Assembly (NCBI GenBank): GCA_947038565.1
Contig: CAMQWP010000007.1
Span: 46,181 to 110,180, forward strand
Length of the DNA: 64,000 nt
Source: an uncultured Clostridia bacterium
GTDB lineage: Bacteria > Bacillota > Clostridia > Christensenellales > UBA3700
Direction of reading: 5' to 3'
Numbering within the stretch: position 1 is the stretch's first letter; each line of letters starts with the position of its first letter. Below are positions 53,073 through 63,007 of this stretch, one piece after another. A program made the translations under genes and the position numbers. The notes beneath the pieces were generated by a model. It had not been told where the DNA came from. It saw only the letters and a program-made list of their open reading frames with translations, and ran no database searches.

Positions 53073-54057
53073 ATTTATACCTTCCTCTGAGACCCGTATA
53101 TATCTCATGCATAGACATTTTTGCATACTTGGATATATCTGAAACAGTTATATTTTCGCTATCCATGATGATAACACTGTCACCTGCTTTTGCTAGTACT
53201 CCACTTATATCACACTGAAAACTATCCATGCTAATCTTACCTATAATAGGACAACACTCGCCGTTTATAATTACATTGAAACCAGATAATGACCTAATTA
53301 TACCGTCTGCATATCCGCCCGAAACTATTGCGATTTTCATGTCACAATCGGCAGTATAATCGCCGTCATAACCTATAGTCTCGCCTTTCAACACATGTTT
53401 TATAAGCATGATATCAGACAATATCGATACTGCTCCAGTATATAATCCTATACCGAGCCTTGTCATGTCAGTAGTCCTTACATGCTCACTATCCATATTC
53501 GATGAGGAGGATATGTGAGTAAATCCATGCGATAAACGTTCTTTAAAAACGCTTGTGAACTCGTCAAATACGGTCATTTGCTTAGCAATATTTGTGCTAG
53601 AACTATCAAAAATATGGCTATAAATACCGAAAATATTATGACCATCGCTAGTATTAATACACGTTTTCAGCTCATCAATACTCTTCATGCCAAGCCTATT
53701 CATACCAGTATCCACTGCTATTTGATAGGATAAATCATCAGTATAATCATCCATACTAGACAATCCTACAGTAAGATCATAACTCTTTGAGATATCGTGC
53801 TGAGACGAGTTATAGCCCAAAACTAGTATTTCTTTCGTAATACCTAGCTCTCTAAGCGATGCGCCTTCTGTAGCACAACTAACACCAAAACAGTCAACAG
53901 AATCTTCTATATACTGACATAGAATATCGCCTTGCTCGTAGCAATTCGCTTTAACTATAGCCATAATACGCCTTCCACCGCTGACAATTCTTGCATTATT
54001 TATATTGGTTTTTATTACGTTTATATCTATTATTTTCGTTAAAATAGTAAGCCTCAA
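53056..54057 (-). CDS. Alanine racemase family protein (divergent, short)
   Basis: 333 residues, versus about 370 for typical Alr. The PLP lysine is in AIVKANCYEQG and the tyrosine loop is GGYADG; AVDTGMNRLGMK, TRLGIGLYTG and GKISMDS complete the pattern. Alr makes D-alanine for peptidoglycan. The listed start is TTG, lacking a normal ribosome site; GAGG overlaps it, so translation might instead begin a few codons on, at an ATT. It shares an operon with the cyclo-ligase. A serine or other amino-acid racemase is possible. Confidence 0.75.
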   Translation of the reverse strand: MRLTILTKIIDINVIKTNINNARIVSGGRRIMAIVKANCYEQGDILCQYIEDSVDCFGVSCATEGASLRELGITKEILVLGYNSSQHDISKSYDLTVGLSSMDDYTDDLSYQIAVDTGMNRLGMKSIDELKTCINTSDGHNIFGIYSHIFDSSSTNIAKQMTVFDEFTSVFKERLSHGFTHISSSSNMDSEHVRTTDMTRLGIGLYTGAVSILSDIMLIKHVLKGETIGYDGDYTADCDMKIAIVSGGYADGIIRSLSGFNVIINGECCPIIGKISMDSFQCDISGVLAKAGDSVIIMDSENITVSDISKYAKMSMHEIYTGLRGRYKYVYFN

Positions 54058-54137
54058 TCACAAGGTGCTATGATCACCCTGCATAATATTATTGTTATAT
54101 ATAGTAATAACAATATATTATAATAAGAAAAACTATA

Positions 54138-54560
54138 TTATATGATACTATTCTCTAGTATTTTGATGTTATTTTTTGCGATTACTGATAGTGCAACATC
54201 TACATTATTAGCCTTTAGGATAATGATAGCACGATTCGCCTCAGTTCTAGCGTAAGAATATAAATACTCTATATCTACTCCGCCATCATCTAATAGTTGT
54301 AGTACCGCTGATAAACCACCCGCTACGTCTTCTACTTCTATTCCGATAAGCTCTGAGCTAGTGACAGTAAATCCAGCATCACGCAATGCCTTTACAGCAA
54401 GCGCATTATCGCGAGTTATAGCTCTTAATATACCAAACTCTTTAGTATCGGCTATACTCATAGATACCAAGTCTATGTTATTGTCGGCAAGAACTCTTGC
54501 AAAGTCGCCTACTCTACCTTTTCTATTTTCAAGAAATACAGCTATCTGATTAACAAACAT
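54138..54560 (-). CDS. Tandem ACT-domain protein
   Basis: 140 residues made of two ACT domains (1-68, beginning VNQIAVFLENRKGRVGDFARVL; 69-140, beginning SSELIGIEVEDVAGGLSAVL). Such COG4747-type proteins bind amino acids and are commonly encoded next to indolepyruvate oxidoreductase and phenylacetate-CoA ligase, probably as sensors. AAGGAG precedes the ATG. It lies 87 bases after paaK1. Confidence 0.88.
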   Translation of the reverse strand: MFVNQIAVFLENRKGRVGDFARVLADNNIDLVSMSIADTKEFGILRAITRDNALAVKALRDAGFTVTSSELIGIEVEDVAGGLSAVLQLLDDGGVDIEYLYSYARTEANRAIIILKANNVDVALSVIAKNNIKILENSII

Positions 54561-54647
54561 AATTTATCTCCTTTTTCCTTATTATATATAATTCATCAAT
54601 TAATTGTGACTGACGAAAACTCATTATCTTAATATTTTCATATTAAA

Positions 54648-55964
54648 TTATTTTACGACATTCCTAAGATCAATAATACGCTTAGCCTTGCCTTCACTTC
54701 TAGCGATAGTATTCGGATTAACTAGTGTTATCTTCGCACTAATACCTAGATTTGATGTCATGTCATGCTCGATCTCTTTTTTCAATTGTTGAATAGCGGA
54801 AATATTATCACCGATAAGATTTTCCCCCATCTCGACTTGTATTTCAAAAGTATCCAATGCACCTACTCTATCTACTAAGATTTGATAATGAGGAGTTACT
54901 CTATCGCCGATATTTAAAAGTACGCTTTCTATCTGAGAAGGGAATACATTCACGCCTCTGATAATAAGCATGTCATCTGATCTACCAAATATTCTATTCA
55001 TACGAATTAGCGTCCTACCACATGAGCACTGCTCAGTCTTAAAGCTAGTTATATCACGAGTTCTGTACCTGATAATCGGTATACCTTCTTTTGTAAGTGT
55101 AGTTATGACAAGCTCACCGCTCTCGCCTAACTCTACTGGCTCTAGTGTATCAGGATCAATTATTTCAGGGTAAAAATTGTCTTCATTAAAGTGAAGACCG
55201 TCTTGAGCCTCGCACTCGCATGCAACGCCAGGACCCATTATCTCGCTAAGACCATATATGTCAAATGCCTTTATCTGTAGACGATGTTCGATATCTCGAC
55301 GCATCTCCTCACTCCATGGCTCTGCACCCATAATACCACGTTTCAGCTTAAATTCACTACGATCAGAAAAACCTTCTTTCGACATAGACTCCGCAAGGAA
55401 TATAGCATACGAAGGTGTACAGCAAATAGTATCAGCCTCAAAGTCACGCATAAGTTGCAACTGACGAAGTGTGTTACCGCTAGAAGTAGGAACAGTCATA
55501 GAACCTAACTTTTCGCTACCATAATGCATACCCAGACCGCCCGTAAACAGACCGTACCCGAATGAATCTTGTACGACACTATTATTATCACAACCGACCA
55601 TTCTCATACATCTTGCTACCATTTCAGCCCACATATCAATATCGGACTTTGTATAACCTACAACAGTAAGTTTACCCGTAGTACCACTAGAGGCATGAAC
55701 TCTCACTATTTCACTTTTCGGAACGCTGAAAAAATCAAACGGGTAGCTTTCTCTAAGATCATGCTTGATAGTAAAGGGTAGTTTTGTTATATCATCAATA
55801 CTCTTTATATCACATGGTCTTACGCCACACTCATCCATTTTTTTTCTATAAATAGCAACATTATCATACACTTTCTTAACTACTTTAGCAAGTCTTTCGC
55901 CTTGAACTAGTTTCATCTCGTCTCGAGATAAATATTCCATTTTATCTATACAATTATTGCACAT
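54648..55964 (-). CDS. paaK: Phenylacetate-CoA ligase family protein (copy 1)
   Basis: 438 residues. AMP-forming ligases of this family join aryl acids to CoA. The ATP/AMP loop HASSGTTGKLTVVGYT (about 90-105), YGLSEIMGPGVACEC, HFNEDNFYPEI and RGVNVFPSQIESVL are seen. AGGAG at zero distance from the ATG at 55970 makes the ATG at 55964 the better start. It lies directly after iorB (10 bases), so it probably works on arylacetyl-CoA made by IorAB. It differs from copy 2 in its N-terminal Cys pair (MCNNCIDKM). Confidence 0.9.
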   Translation of the reverse strand: MCNNCIDKMEYLSRDEMKLVQGERLAKVVKKVYDNVAIYRKKMDECGVRPCDIKSIDDITKLPFTIKHDLRESYPFDFFSVPKSEIVRVHASSGTTGKLTVVGYTKSDIDMWAEMVARCMRMVGCDNNSVVQDSFGYGLFTGGLGMHYGSEKLGSMTVPTSSGNTLRQLQLMRDFEADTICCTPSYAIFLAESMSKEGFSDRSEFKLKRGIMGAEPWSEEMRRDIEHRLQIKAFDIYGLSEIMGPGVACECEAQDGLHFNEDNFYPEIIDPDTLEPVELGESGELVITTLTKEGIPIIRYRTRDITSFKTEQCSCGRTLIRMNRIFGRSDDMLIIRGVNVFPSQIESVLLNIGDRVTPHYQILVDRVGALDTFEIQVEMGENLIGDNISAIQQLKKEIEHDMTSNLGISAKITLVNPNTIARSEGKAKRIIDLRNVVK

Positions 55965-55979
55965 ACTCATCTCCTAAGT

Positions 55980-56546
55980 CTAAGCATTAAAACCCTTGTC
56001 AATAGCTAGAAGATTTACTTCAAGCAATTTTGCTGGAACAGTATTTGTAACAGCCTCTACTATATCTTTTTTATCAAAACCGATATTCTTTGCAAGAGCA
56101 CCGATCATGATAGTATTTGCTACTTTAATATTACCGCATTCTTTAGCCATTTCGCCAGCGTTAATAACTAGCAAATTGATACCTTCAGGCTTTATCTGCT
56201 CAAATACTTCTACAGGATACGGCATAGCACCGACTATAACTGGCATTGGCATGATTTCTTGATCATTTATAACTAGAATACCGTCTTTTTTAAGGTAATG
56301 TCTCCACCTAAGTGCTTCTAATTTTTCAAAAGCAATAATAATATCGGCGTCGCCCTCTCTTATGATAGGACTAAATATTTTCTCGCCAATACGTACATGA
56401 GTGACTACACTTCCGCCCCTCTGACTCATCCCGTGCACTTCTGATAATTTACAGTCAAGTCCTCTATTGATAGCATAATTTCCTAGCACTCTTGATGCTA
56501 ATAGTGTGCCTTGTCCGCCCACTCCAACTATTAAAATATTAGTCAT
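55980..56546 (-). CDS. iorB: Indolepyruvate oxidoreductase subunit beta
   Basis: 188 residues. The small subunit of indolepyruvate:ferredoxin oxidoreductase, which binds the substrate/CoA side of the TPP enzyme. NILIVGVGGQGTLLASRVLG, SEVHGMSQRGGSVVTHVRIG and EKLEALRW are characteristic. Its ATG overlaps the iorA stop; GGAGG lies inside the iorA end. Confidence 0.95.
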   Translation of the reverse strand: MTNILIVGVGGQGTLLASRVLGNYAINRGLDCKLSEVHGMSQRGGSVVTHVRIGEKIFSPIIREGDADIIIAFEKLEALRWRHYLKKDGILVINDQEIMPMPVIVGAMPYPVEVFEQIKPEGINLLVINAGEMAKECGNIKVANTIMIGALAKNIGFDKKDIVEAVTNTVPAKLLEVNLLAIDKGFNA

Positions 56547-58279
56547 TATTTAGCACCTCCAACTAGTTTTATACTATCGAATTTACACATTTGTGCACAA
56601 ACTCCACAGCCATTACATTGACTTGGGTTAAGCGTAATCTTACCATCAAGACCTCTTGATATAGATGGACAACCCACCTTCATACAAGCTCTGCATTTAA
56701 TACATTTATCTTGATCGATTTCGTAAGGAATTCTCACTTCTTTTGTAAGTAGAATACAAGGTCTACGTGCGATAATAACGCTAACTTCGTCCCTGTCTAA
56801 CTCTTCTTTAAGCATACTTTCAACTGCATGCATATCATATGCGTCAACAGTACGAACACTTTTCACTCCACACGCCTTACACATAGCCTCTAAGTCTAGC
56901 TGATGAGTAACTTGATCGCGAATAGTTCTACCAGTAGAAGGATTATTTTGCTGACCAGTCATGCCTGTAGTAGAGTTATCAAGAATGATAATAGTACTAG
57001 AGCCTTGATTGTAAACAGAGTTAATAACACCTGTAATACCGCTATGTACGAAAGTAGAATCGCCTATTACAGCAACAGTCTTTCTACTAGCATCTCTGCC
57101 TAACGCTTTATCAACGCCGTGCGACATACCAATACTAGCACCCATACATATAACAGTATCAACGGCATTAAGTGGCGCGATAGCACCTAGCGTATAACAG
57201 CCAATATCAGCAGTAACCATAAGTTTCATCTTATTTAATACGTAAAATACTCCTCTATGAGGACACCCTGCACAAAGTACTGGAGGTCTAATAGGGAGAG
57301 AATTATCAGCTTCAGGAATAGGCTCGTCAAGTAACTTATTGCGAATAATCGCAACAGACAACTCGCCTTGAATAGAGAAGATCTCTTTTCCTTTACATGC
57401 TATGCCCGCAGCCTTAATTTCTCTTTCGAAAATAGGCTCTAGCTCTTCAGCAATGATAAGCTCATCTACCTGTGACGCGAAGTTTTTAATCATATCCATT
57501 GGGATAGGGAATACCATACCTAGCTTTAAAATACTAGCTTCTGGCATTGCTTCTTCAACATACTGAGAAGACACACCCGAACATATAATACCTATCTTCT
57601 TGTTCTTAATAATAATTTTATTAATATCCATATCATTAGCGTCTTTCGCTATTTGATTGATCCTAGCCTCTACCACAACGTGACGCTTTTTCGCCATAGC
57701 TGGCATCATAGCGTACTTTGCAACATCTTTCTTATACTCTTTGATAGGTACATTCACTCTATCAGAGTTCTCCACAAAAGTTTGTGAATGCGAAAGACGT
57801 GTAGTAGTCCTAACCATTACTGGAGTATCGTACTTTTCACTCATGTCAAAAGCTAGTTTAATCATATCCTTAGCCTCTTGACTGTCCGTAGGCTCAAGCA
57901 TTGGTATACTATTTGCCATAGCGTAGAATCTACTGTCTTGCTCGTTTTGAGAACTGTGCATACCAGGGTCGTCAGCGACTACTAGCACAAGTCCAGCATT
58001 AACTCCAGTATAAGCAACAGTAAATAGTGGATCAGCAGCGACATTAACACCAACGTGTTTCATACAGCAAATACTTCTAGCTCCTGCAATAGACGAACCG
58101 ATCGCAACTTCAAGTGCGACCTTTTCATTAGGCGACCACTCTACGTATATATCTTTATAATCAGCAAGCGCCTCTGTAATCTCTGTACTAGGAGTACCAG
58201 GGTAAGCAGTACTAACTGTAACGCCCGCTTCATAAGCTCCTCTAGCAATAGCTAAGTTACCTAACATAATTTTCTTCAT
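56546..58279 (-). CDS. iorA: Indolepyruvate ferredoxin oxidoreductase subunit alpha
   Basis: 577 residues from the ATG at 58279 (GAGGTG upstream; an in-frame GTG lies two codons earlier). IorA oxidatively decarboxylates aryl-2-oxo acids from Trp, Phe and Tyr to aryl-acetyl-CoA, reducing ferredoxin. An N-terminal pyruvate-oxidoreductase domain (STAYPGTPSTEI), PPVLCAGCPHRGVFY with the TPP domain, GDSTFVHSGITGVIN, and a C-terminal 2[4Fe-4S] region (CIKCRACMKVGC, CNGCGVCAQMCKF) are in order. It is first in iorA-iorB-paaK-ACT. Confidence 0.96.
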   Translation of the reverse strand: MKKIMLGNLAIARGAYEAGVTVSTAYPGTPSTEITEALADYKDIYVEWSPNEKVALEVAIGSSIAGARSICCMKHVGVNVAADPLFTVAYTGVNAGLVLVVADDPGMHSSQNEQDSRFYAMANSIPMLEPTDSQEAKDMIKLAFDMSEKYDTPVMVRTTTRLSHSQTFVENSDRVNVPIKEYKKDVAKYAMMPAMAKKRHVVVEARINQIAKDANDMDINKIIIKNKKIGIICSGVSSQYVEEAMPEASILKLGMVFPIPMDMIKNFASQVDELIIAEELEPIFEREIKAAGIACKGKEIFSIQGELSVAIIRNKLLDEPIPEADNSLPIRPPVLCAGCPHRGVFYVLNKMKLMVTADIGCYTLGAIAPLNAVDTVICMGASIGMSHGVDKALGRDASRKTVAVIGDSTFVHSGITGVINSVYNQGSSTIIILDNSTTGMTGQQNNPSTGRTIRDQVTHQLDLEAMCKACGVKSVRTVDAYDMHAVESMLKEELDRDEVSVIIARRPCILLTKEVRIPYEIDQDKCIKCRACMKVGCPSISRGLDGKITLNPSQCNGCGVCAQMCKFDSIKLVGGAK

Positions 58280-58576
58280 AAACACCTCTTATCAATTATT
58301 ATTACTCACAATGCTTATTCTTTTGTATCATTTATACGCTAGAATACTTATTCAATTACGTTTTTATTTACTTTATAAAACGCAAAAAAACACATTGAGG
58401 TTTATCTTAAATACTTATATATCTATCAGCACATTTTAGCAATTTTAATACTGCATATCAATACTATTAATTAGCACATTAAATACTGCTTAAATAACGC
58501 TATAGATACTTTATTGAATTCATTTTGCAAATTTTGGATATTGTATAACATGTTACACTCATCACATATGTATATT

Positions 58577-59875
58577 TTATAATTTTCTTAGATCGGTTAC
58601 TCTCTTTGCCTTGCCTTCAAACCTCTTTAAAGTAAGAGGTTCTACAAGCTTCACACTAGCATCGATTTGCAATACTACTCTAAGTTTTGCTTTAACGCTT
58701 TCTACTAAATTTTCTAGCTTAGCGAAGTTATCTAAAAGACATGCGTCTTTCACTTCAACATTTATTGCTAGCTTATCCATATGACCGTCTCTAGTGACTA
58801 TGATCTCGTAATTACCGCCTATTTCTGGCATACTCATAAGCACGCCCTCGATTTGTGACGGGAACACATTCACTCCACGGATAATAAGCATATCATCAGA
58901 TCTGCCTTGTATCCTATCCATACGCACAAGCGTACGACCGCATTCACACTTCTCACGAATCAGCCTAGTGATATCTTTTGTACGATATCTAAGCATAGGC
59001 ATACCCTCTTTTGTAAGCGTTGTAATTACCAATTCTCCCCACTCGCCGTCCGCGACAGGTAATAAAGTCTCTCTATCAACTATCTCAGGGTAAAAATGGT
59101 CTTCATTGATGTGCATACCGCACTTGCACTCACACTCGCCTGCAACTCCAGGCCCGATTATCTCGCTAAGACCGTAGTTATCAGTAGGGAATAAACCTAG
59201 CTTGTCTTGCAACTCAGCGTGCATTTCAACACTTGATGCCTCAGAACCGAATAAGCCAATTTTTAAATTTAGATCGTCTTTAGTAAGCCCCATCTTCTCG
59301 ACAACTTCACTGATATACAATCCGTAAGACGGAGTAGCAATAAGTGCTGTAGTGCCCAGATCTTTCATAAGCATTACTTGTCTTTCGGTATTACCCGATG
59401 AAGCTGGTATCACAGTCGCGCCTAATTTTTCATAGCCTTGATGTAATCCTAAAGCGCCAGTAAATAACCCGTAACCAAAGCATACTTGAACTATATCAGT
59501 TTTGCGACCGCCAGCGGCTACTATAAGCCTTGCCATACAAGTCGACCACATATCTATGTCAGCCTTAGTATACACCACCACTGTAGGTTTGCCAGAAGTA
59601 CCACTTGACGCATGCACACGCACGATATCATCCATTGGTACAGCAACCAAGCCATAAGGATAGTTATCACGAAGATCAGTTTTTACTGTAAAAGGGATCT
59701 TTGAAAGATCGCCTAAGCACTTAATATCAGTAGGCTTAAGCTCTATCTCATCGAATTTTTGCTTGTAAAAAGGCACATTATCATACGCGTACTTTACCAT
59801 TGTTTGCAACCGTTCAAGCTGTAGCTTAGACATCTCCTCACGGCTCATACTCTCATAATTTTCTTCATAAAACAT
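58577..59875 (-). CDS. paaK: Phenylacetate-CoA ligase family protein (copy 2)
   Basis: 432 residues, a paralogue of copy 1 in the same cluster. HASSGTSGKPTVVVYT, YGLSEIIGPGVAGECECKCGMHINEDHFYPEI and RGVNVFPSQIEGVLM match family motifs. AGGAAG precedes the ATG. It follows the aconitase-family gene by 4 bases, so acn and this gene are an operon separate from, but next to, iorA-iorB-paaK1 (291-base gap without a clear feature). The two ligases may prefer different aryl acids; that is inference. Confidence 0.92.
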   Translation of the reverse strand: MFYEENYESMSREEMSKLQLERLQTMVKYAYDNVPFYKQKFDEIELKPTDIKCLGDLSKIPFTVKTDLRDNYPYGLVAVPMDDIVRVHASSGTSGKPTVVVYTKADIDMWSTCMARLIVAAGGRKTDIVQVCFGYGLFTGALGLHQGYEKLGATVIPASSGNTERQVMLMKDLGTTALIATPSYGLYISEVVEKMGLTKDDLNLKIGLFGSEASSVEMHAELQDKLGLFPTDNYGLSEIIGPGVAGECECKCGMHINEDHFYPEIVDRETLLPVADGEWGELVITTLTKEGMPMLRYRTKDITRLIREKCECGRTLVRMDRIQGRSDDMLIIRGVNVFPSQIEGVLMSMPEIGGNYEIIVTRDGHMDKLAINVEVKDACLLDNFAKLENLVESVKAKLRVVLQIDASVKLVEPLTLKRFEGKAKRVTDLRKL

Positions 59876-59879
59876 TGTT

Positions 59880-62138
59880 CTACTTCCTATCTCTATAATA
59901 ATTCATCAAACAACCTGATGCGATGATATCTTTTTCGCTTGAAGTCAATGCGTCAAGTCTTAGTGTAATTTGCGTTACATTATCTCCGTTTATAACAGTC
60001 GCTGGAAATTCACTTGTACCAGACAATACTCCAGCACGAACATTCGGAACGTAAACGATATCGTTTACATTAAAGTCGTAGCCATCACAAAGGAATGGTA
60101 TCATACCCCAGTTAATAAGGTTTGAACGATATCTCTTAGTCGCATATTCTCTAGCGATATTACCTGTACCACCCAAAACTCTTTGACATGACGCGGCTTG
60201 CTCTCTTGCACTACCATCACCAGGCTTTACAGCATAGATAACACTACCTACACTAATGCTCTCGCTTGGAGTAATGCCCGCAGTGATAAGTGCATTAGTA
60301 TACTCAGCAGTAAGAGCACCGCTCTCACGACGAGAAACCTCGCTAGCATATACTTCTTTTGCACGTCCTACATACTCAGGAACTTTTCTTGACAGAGTAA
60401 ACTCAGCAAGTTTTAATGGATTTGATCTATAGCTTGAAGTCTCACCCGATGGTATTAGCTCATCAGTAGTAGTTACTGCGTCATTGATAACAGCAGTCAT
60501 CTTCAACATGATATCATCAGTAAGAGCTATAACCTCTGGCCAGTTCTTTATGTTAGGGCCAAATACTAGATCACTACCAGTAGGCTTTTCAACGCCGTTA
60601 TAACATCTATTAGTATAAATGCTCGCATCGTAACAAAACTCTGGAACATTATTATCATAATCAATACCAAGTGCAGAAGTAAGCACACCACCATTCATTG
60701 CAGTAGCAGCGATACTTCTTGCGTCCATAAGCGCAACTGATGCGATCTGTCCGCTGATAGGCTTACTACCCTCACGACTCTCGAAGTTACGAGTAGTATG
60801 TCTGATACTAAATGCATTATTAGCTGGAACATCACCAGCACCAAAACATGGTCCACAGAAAGCAGTCTTTACATTTACACCCGCTTTCATTAGTTTAGAA
60901 ATAGCACCTTTATTTACAAGGTCATAATACACTGGCTGACTTGATGGATATACACTCATTGTGAATTCATCAGTACCGATGAACTTGCCATCAATAATAT
61001 TACTAGCCTCAATGATATTATCATAAGTACCACCAGCACAACCAGCAATAATTGCCTGTTGAACATGTACTTTACCGTTCTTTATCTTGTCCATAAGCTG
61101 AAAGTTTACATCATTAGAAGATAAAAGCTCATTACCCTCTTTCTCAACGATAGCAAAAATATCAGCAGGATTTGCAATAACATCAGCAAGGTTATAAACA
61201 TTGCTTGGGTGGAAAGGCATAGCGATCTTTGGCTCAACCTCTGATAGATTAACCTCTACCACACCATCATACATAGCAAGTGAACTAGGAGCAAGCTCTT
61301 CATATTCATTAAGTCTACCATGATTTAGGTAATATCCCTTGACAGCGTCATCAGTCATCCATATCGAAGATAGGCAAGTAGTTTCTGTAGTCATAACGTC
61401 AATACCATTACGGAACTCGACAGAAAGATTACTAATACCATCACCAATAAACTCCATAACCTTATTCTTTACGAAACCAGACTTGAATACAGCACCTATT
61501 ATTGCAAGAGCAACGTCTTGAGGGCCTACGCCGTGTCTAGGAGTGCCAGTCAAGTTAATCGCAACAACATCAGGATAATTGATATCATAAGTACGAGATA
61601 ACAATTGCTTTACAAGCTCAGGACCGCCCTCACCCATTGCCATAGTACCTAAAGCACCATAACGAGTATGAGAGTCACTTCCTAATATCATCTTACCACA
61701 GCCTGACATAGTCTCACGCATGTAAGTGTGGATAACTGCTTGATGAGGAGGAACGAATATTCCGCCATACTTTTTAGCAGCAGACAAGCCGAAGACATGA
61801 TCATCTTCGTTAATAGTACCACCGACAGCACACAGTGAATTGTGACAGTTAGTCAGTACGTAAGGGATAGGGAATTTCTCAAGACCACTAGCGCGAGCAG
61901 TCTGTACAATACCAACATACGTTATATCATGAGATGCCATAGCATCGAATTTAATCTCTAATCCAGCACCCTTAGCAGTAGTACCTGAAACGTTATGTGC
62001 CTGTAAAATGCGATATGCAATAGTTCCTTTATAAGCCTCATCCAAATTGCGATCAGTCATACCTAGACCGTGCAAAAAATCAGCATCAACTAGTTTATTG
62101 TTATAATAATATTTCTTACTATTAATAATATTAACCAT
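59880..62138 (-). CDS. Aconitase-family hydratase (YbhJ-like)
   Basis: 752 residues. The [4Fe-4S] ligands are visible as [10 protein letters not shown] and [10 protein letters not shown], with [19 protein letters not shown] and the C-terminal swivel (CLSS..., [26 protein letters not shown]). Length and layout match the YbhJ-type subgroup of aconitases. AAGGAG precedes the ATG. It may be a citrate/isocitrate aconitase or act on another tricarboxylate; citrate synthase and isocitrate dehydrogenase are not in the window. Its operon partner is paaK copy 2. Confidence 0.82.
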   Translation of the reverse strand: MVNIINSKKYYYNNKLVDADFLHGLGMTDRNLDEAYKGTIAYRILQAHNVSGTTAKGAGLEIKFDAMASHDITYVGIVQTARASGLEKFPIPYVLTNCHNSLCAVGGTINEDDHVFGLSAAKKYGGIFVPPHQAVIHTYMRETMSGCGKMILGSDSHTRYGALGTMAMGEGGPELVKQLLSRTYDINYPDVVAINLTGTPRHGVGPQDVALAIIGAVFKSGFVKNKVMEFIGDGISNLSVEFRNGIDVMTTETTCLSSIWMTDDAVKGYYLNHGRLNEYEELAPSSLAMYDGVVEVNLSEVEPKIAMPFHPSNVYNLADVIANPADIFAIVEKEGNELLSSNDVNFQLMDKIKNGKVHVQQAIIAGCAGGTYDNIIEASNIIDGKFIGTDEFTMSVYPSSQPVYYDLVNKGAISKLMKAGVNVKTAFCGPCFGAGDVPANNAFSIRHTTRNFESREGSKPISGQIASVALMDARSIAATAMNGGVLTSALGIDYDNNVPEFCYDASIYTNRCYNGVEKPTGSDLVFGPNIKNWPEVIALTDDIMLKMTAVINDAVTTTDELIPSGETSSYRSNPLKLAEFTLSRKVPEYVGRAKEVYASEVSRRESGALTAEYTNALITAGITPSESISVGSVIYAVKPGDGSAREQAASCQRVLGGTGNIAREYATKRYRSNLINWGMIPFLCDGYDFNVNDIVYVPNVRAGVLSGTSEFPATVINGDNVTQITLRLDALTSSEKDIIASGCLMNYYRDRK

Positions 62139-62172
62139 TTAATCTCTCCTTTGTTGTACGTAATACTTATAT

Positions 62173-62201
62173 ATAATACTATAATTTCGCTGCGAATGCA
62201 A
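62173..62201 (-). promoter_or_regulatory. Putative promoter of the aconitase-paaK2 operon
   Basis: On the minus strand TTGCAT, 17 bases, TATTAT, about 35 bases upstream of the ATG. Confidence 0.6.
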
Positions 62202-62479
62202 GGAAATACGATAAATTTACCATATAATTATTATTATTATATATATCATCTTATATGGAATTAATTTTATGCACTTTTATCTCTATTTTGCAGCTTTAAT
62301 ATTATAAATATCAAAACACTTGTTTTTGCAATGTCGATACTTATCATATTTTTTTAATTATTAGCCATTTTCACTATTACATTCGTTTAATTTTGATTAT
62401 AAAAACTACTATATGCTGTAAAATAATTATAAAAATTGTATAAAATTTTTAAAAAAGACTATTATTTTGTCATGAATTA

Positions 62480-62488
62480 TGATACAAT
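62480..62488 (+). promoter_or_regulatory. Extended -10 at the start of the 62.5 kb gene
   Basis: TG-A-TACAAT is an extended -10 box; its predicted +1 falls on or next to the ATG at 62495. No -35 and no Shine-Dalgarno sequence are seen. Confidence 0.4.
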
Positions 62489-62494
62489 ACTATC

Positions 62495-63007
62495 ATGAAT
62501 AAAAGATATACGTTTAAAGTTAACAAAAAACTTAATATTGCTCTATACATATTACTTGCAGTGTTACTTGCAGGCATTATCGGCAACATTGTCATGATCA
62601 GCATTAGACTTACGTCTCTTGAGCCTGTTACGATCATTACCAATGCTGTAAGTCTTGCATTTACTGTTATAGGGTTTGCACTTACATTGTCACTCAAGAT
62701 AGCTTTGTATTACAAACTTACCGACAAAGGATTTTCTTTGATATTCCTTGCTCGCGTGATAAAAGTCAAATACGATGACATTTTATTTATTCGCCACAGC
62801 ACTGCGGAAAGAATTACACTAATGTATTACAAAAACTATACTAAGAATGGTGAGGAAGAAATAACTTACCTATCTCTTTGTATTGACCCTAAGCTACTTG
62901 ACGACTTTTTTGCTACTGTTAAAGGATATAACTCTAATGTCGTGTACGAAGAGTTTGATAATTTAAAAACAGAAATGGAGAATGACGCAAATGATATTGA
63001 AAAATAA
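62495..63007 (+). CDS. Small two-helix membrane protein, unknown
   Basis: 170 residues. Two hydrophobic helices (about 12-38 and 45-70) are followed by a soluble part with a beta-rich pattern (KLTDKGFSLIFLARVIKVKYDD, ITLMYYKNYTKNGEEEITYL) that recalls bacterial PH-like domains. The tail is acidic (EEFDNLKTEMENDANDIEK). There is no Shine-Dalgarno sequence and the ATG sits right after an extended -10, so it may be leaderless. It overlaps rdgB by 17 bases. I do not assign a function. Confidence 0.7.
   Translation: MNKRYTFKVNKKLNIALYILLAVLLAGIIGNIVMISIRLTSLEPVTIITNAVSLAFTVIGFALTLSLKIALYYKLTDKGFSLIFLARVIKVKYDDILFIRHSTAERITLMYYKNYTKNGEEEITYLSLCIDPKLLDDFFATVKGYNSNVVYEEFDNLKTEMENDANDIEK

Larger units (their letters stand above)
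62139..62494. other. Divergent intergenic region, no gene
   Basis: 356 bases between the aconitase gene and the plus-strand pair. It holds an aconitase promoter near the left end and an extended -10 near the right end. The AT-rich middle has no other feature I can support. Confidence 0.6.

Noticed and set aside
62470..62697. Minus-strand frame of 75 codons
   Set aside because: Antisense to the two-helix membrane protein, whose own frame continues with rdgB coupling.
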